Source: Amycolatopsis tolypomycina
GTDB taxonomy: Bacteria > Actinomycetota > Actinomycetes > Mycobacteriales > Pseudonocardiaceae
Direction of reading: 5' to 3'
DNA length: 64,000 nucleotides
Assembly (NCBI RefSeq): GCF_900105945.1
Contig: NZ_FNSO01000003.1
Location: forward strand, 744,001-808,000
The notes below the pieces were generated by a model. The model saw nothing but the letters and a program-made list of their open reading frames with translations. It had not been told where the DNA came from and did no database searches. Made by a program: the position numbers and the translations under genes. Numbering within the stretch: position 1 is the stretch's first letter; each line of letters begins with the position of its first letter. Positions 62,828 to 64,000 of the stretch are shown here, piece after piece.

Positions 62828-63025
62828 ATGTTGCACCACATCCGGACACTCTGGGAACTGACACGAGCACGCATCACCCTGCTGCGCGCCGAGCCGGAAC
62901 GCGGAGAGATCACCACCACGGTCATCGTCACCGCCCTGATGGCCATCGCCGCGATCGCCATCATCGCGATCATTGTGGCGAAATTGGTCCAAAAGGCGGA
63001 ATCCATCGACCTCGGGCTGGGCTGA
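62828..63025 (+). CDS. flp: Flp-type pilin
   Basis: 65 residues. A short basic leader ends at G-E in ERGEITT (residues 24-30). A long hydrophobic helix of about 24 residues follows (VIVTALMAIAAIAIIAII). A G/E cut before the helix is the prepilin peptidase site of Flp pilins. Ribosome site GGAAAGAAG before the ATG. Probably highly expressed as the pilus subunit. Confidence 0.75.
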   Translation: MLHHIRTLWELTRARITLLRAEPERGEITTTVIVTALMAIAAIAIIAIIVAKLVQKAESIDLGLG

Positions 63026-63026
63026 C

Positions 63027-63470
63027 ATGCTCGGCAGGCCCGCCCGAGTCCCGCGCTTGCCGGCTCGAGTGCGGCGCGCTGTTGCGGGCGATCGGGGATC
63101 GGTGACCGTCGAGCTGGTGATCGCGACGCCATTGCTGCTGCTGGCGCTGCTGACGATCATCCAGTTCGCGCTGTGGTCCCACGCCACCCACGTCGCGCAG
63201 GCCGCCGCGTCCCAGGCGCTGGCGGCGGCTCGCGTGCAGGACGGCAGCAGCAGCGCCGGACACGCCGCGGGGCAGAGGCTGCTCGACGATCTCGCCGCGG
63301 GCCCGCTGCGCGACCCGCAGATCGACCTCACGCGGACCGCGACCTCGGCGACGGTGAGCATCCACGGCGAGGCGACCGCCGTCCTGCCCGGTGTGCACCT
63401 GCCCGTGCACGCCGAAGCCGCTGGGCCCCTGGAGAGGTTTGTCGGCACGCGGGCTGACGCCGTGTCCTGA
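63027..63470 (+). CDS. tadE: TadE-like pseudopilin
   Basis: 147 residues. The N-terminal TM signal after a basic leader (GDRGSVTVELVIATPLLLLA) is the TadE-type class III start. The rest is a small extracellular domain. The start ATG is one base after the pilin stop. TadE-like proteins are minor pilins in the Tad system. Confidence 0.8.
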   Translation: MLGRPARVPRLPARVRRAVAGDRGSVTVELVIATPLLLLALLTIIQFALWSHATHVAQAAASQALAAARVQDGSSSAGHAAGQRLLDDLAAGPLRDPQIDLTRTATSATVSIHGEATAVLPGVHLPVHAEAAGPLERFVGTRADAVS

Positions 63471-63520
63471 GACCCCGTGTTGCGGCAGACATTCGACGCT
63501 TGGCCGAAAGGAAAGACCCG

Positions 63521-64000
63521 ATGACACAGCAAGAACTGCGCACGACAGGGTCACCGGTGCAGGCAGCCATGTTTCCGGACGGGCCGGATTCGGTGCTGCG
63601 CAACCCCGATGTCTCCGAGACGCAATGGCACCGGGAACTTGTCCGCGCCGCGGTGTATCCGTGGCTCTTCCTCACCGAACTCGCCGGGATTCTGCTGCTC
63701 GTGCTCGCCGGGGTGCTCGGCGACGGTGTCGCCTCGGTGCTCGCGCTGAGCGCGGGAATCCTGACCGTGAGCGGGAGCGTGCTGGCCGGCTGGCATCGTG
63801 CCAGCCGCATCGAGTCCGACCACCGGCACGGCCCGGCGCGTCCCTGTCGTCTGGACCGGGTGCGGGGAGAGTTCTTTCTCCGTAGCCGCGACTTCAGCGG
63901 CCTCGGCACCGCGAGTGTGGCGGCACGGACGCTGTTCGCCGGCGTGGACGAGCTCTACCGCAGCCCGGCTCGCGACTGGATCGACCCGGCGCTGTGCGCC
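63521..64000 (+). CDS. Membrane protein of the Tad locus, truncated by window end
   Basis: 160 residues visible from the ATG at 63521 (GAAAGGAAAG upstream), no stop. Two TM helices at about 48-68 and 72-92 follow a polar start. The remaining part has VRGEFFLRSRDFSGLG and no known motif. It may be linked to the pilus genes by its position, but no family is recognised. Confidence 0.5.
   Translation, partial: MTQQELRTTGSPVQAAMFPDGPDSVLRNPDVSETQWHRELVRAAVYPWLFLTELAGILLLVLAGVLGDGVASVLALSAGILTVSGSVLAGWHRASRIESDHRHGPARPCRLDRVRGEFFLRSRDFSGLGTASVAARTLFAGVDELYRSPARDWIDPALCA

Overview
The window is GC-rich with strong G/C bias at third codon positions. It carries typical actinobacterial families: Lsr2, DUF4383, DUF2690, SAV_915-like and WXG100-like proteins, an ECF sigma factor, STAND/NB-ARC regulators and a Tad/Flp pilus cluster. 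This suggests a filamentous actinomycete, most likely Pseudonocardiaceae such as Amycolatopsis. That assignment is inferred from protein style and was not tested by a search.

Region 1 (1-7.7 kb) looks like ordinary chromosome: a serine beta-lactamase-like protein, a DUF4383 membrane protein, a two-repeat lipoprotein, 3-carboxymuconate cycloisomerase (pcaB), a TMEM175-type channel, a DinB-fold protein, a DUF11 secreted protein and a frameshifted P-loop kinase. It ends at an intact tRNA-Lys(UUU) gene (7792-7864).

Region 2 (7.9-43.4 kb) has the character of an accessory island starting at that tRNA. It holds an ECF sigma factor overlapping a four-TM protein gene, a broken phage P27-type terminase small subunit, a STAND regulator, a three-gene WXG100-type set, small secreted proteins (two of them paralogous), XRE-type regulators, and relics of IS21 and IS701 elements and of an XRE regulator. 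The core is defence: a two-gene restriction-modification system (24122-27519; nuclease-methylase fusion plus specificity subunit, less GC-rich than its surroundings), then a tight four-gene operon (28750-37784). That operon encodes a Cas4/AddB-like Fe-S nuclease, a zinc-ribbon REase-fold protein, a DinG-type Fe-S helicase and a prokaryotic PIWI protein of the pPIWI-RE family. The last three match the known pPIWI-RE three-gene island; the Cas4-like nuclease is an apparent fourth member. The right part has small unrecognised genes and an Lsr2 silencer. No integrase was found, so the island limits are inferred.

Region 3 (43.5-55.1 kb) holds an MFS transporter, a diguanylate cyclase-like membrane protein, a large ATPase-LuxR regulator convergent with and overlapping a cytochrome P450 gene, a YczE-type membrane protein, a cupin, and two secreted proteins sharing a short motif.

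Region 4 (55.5-64 kb) is a Tad/Flp pilus locus: prepilin peptidase (minus strand), then lipoprotein, secreted protein, CpaB-like, CpaE/TadZ-like, TadA, TadB, TadC, Flp pilin, TadE-like and a truncated membrane protein. Most junctions overlap by a few bases, so they are probably translationally coupled.
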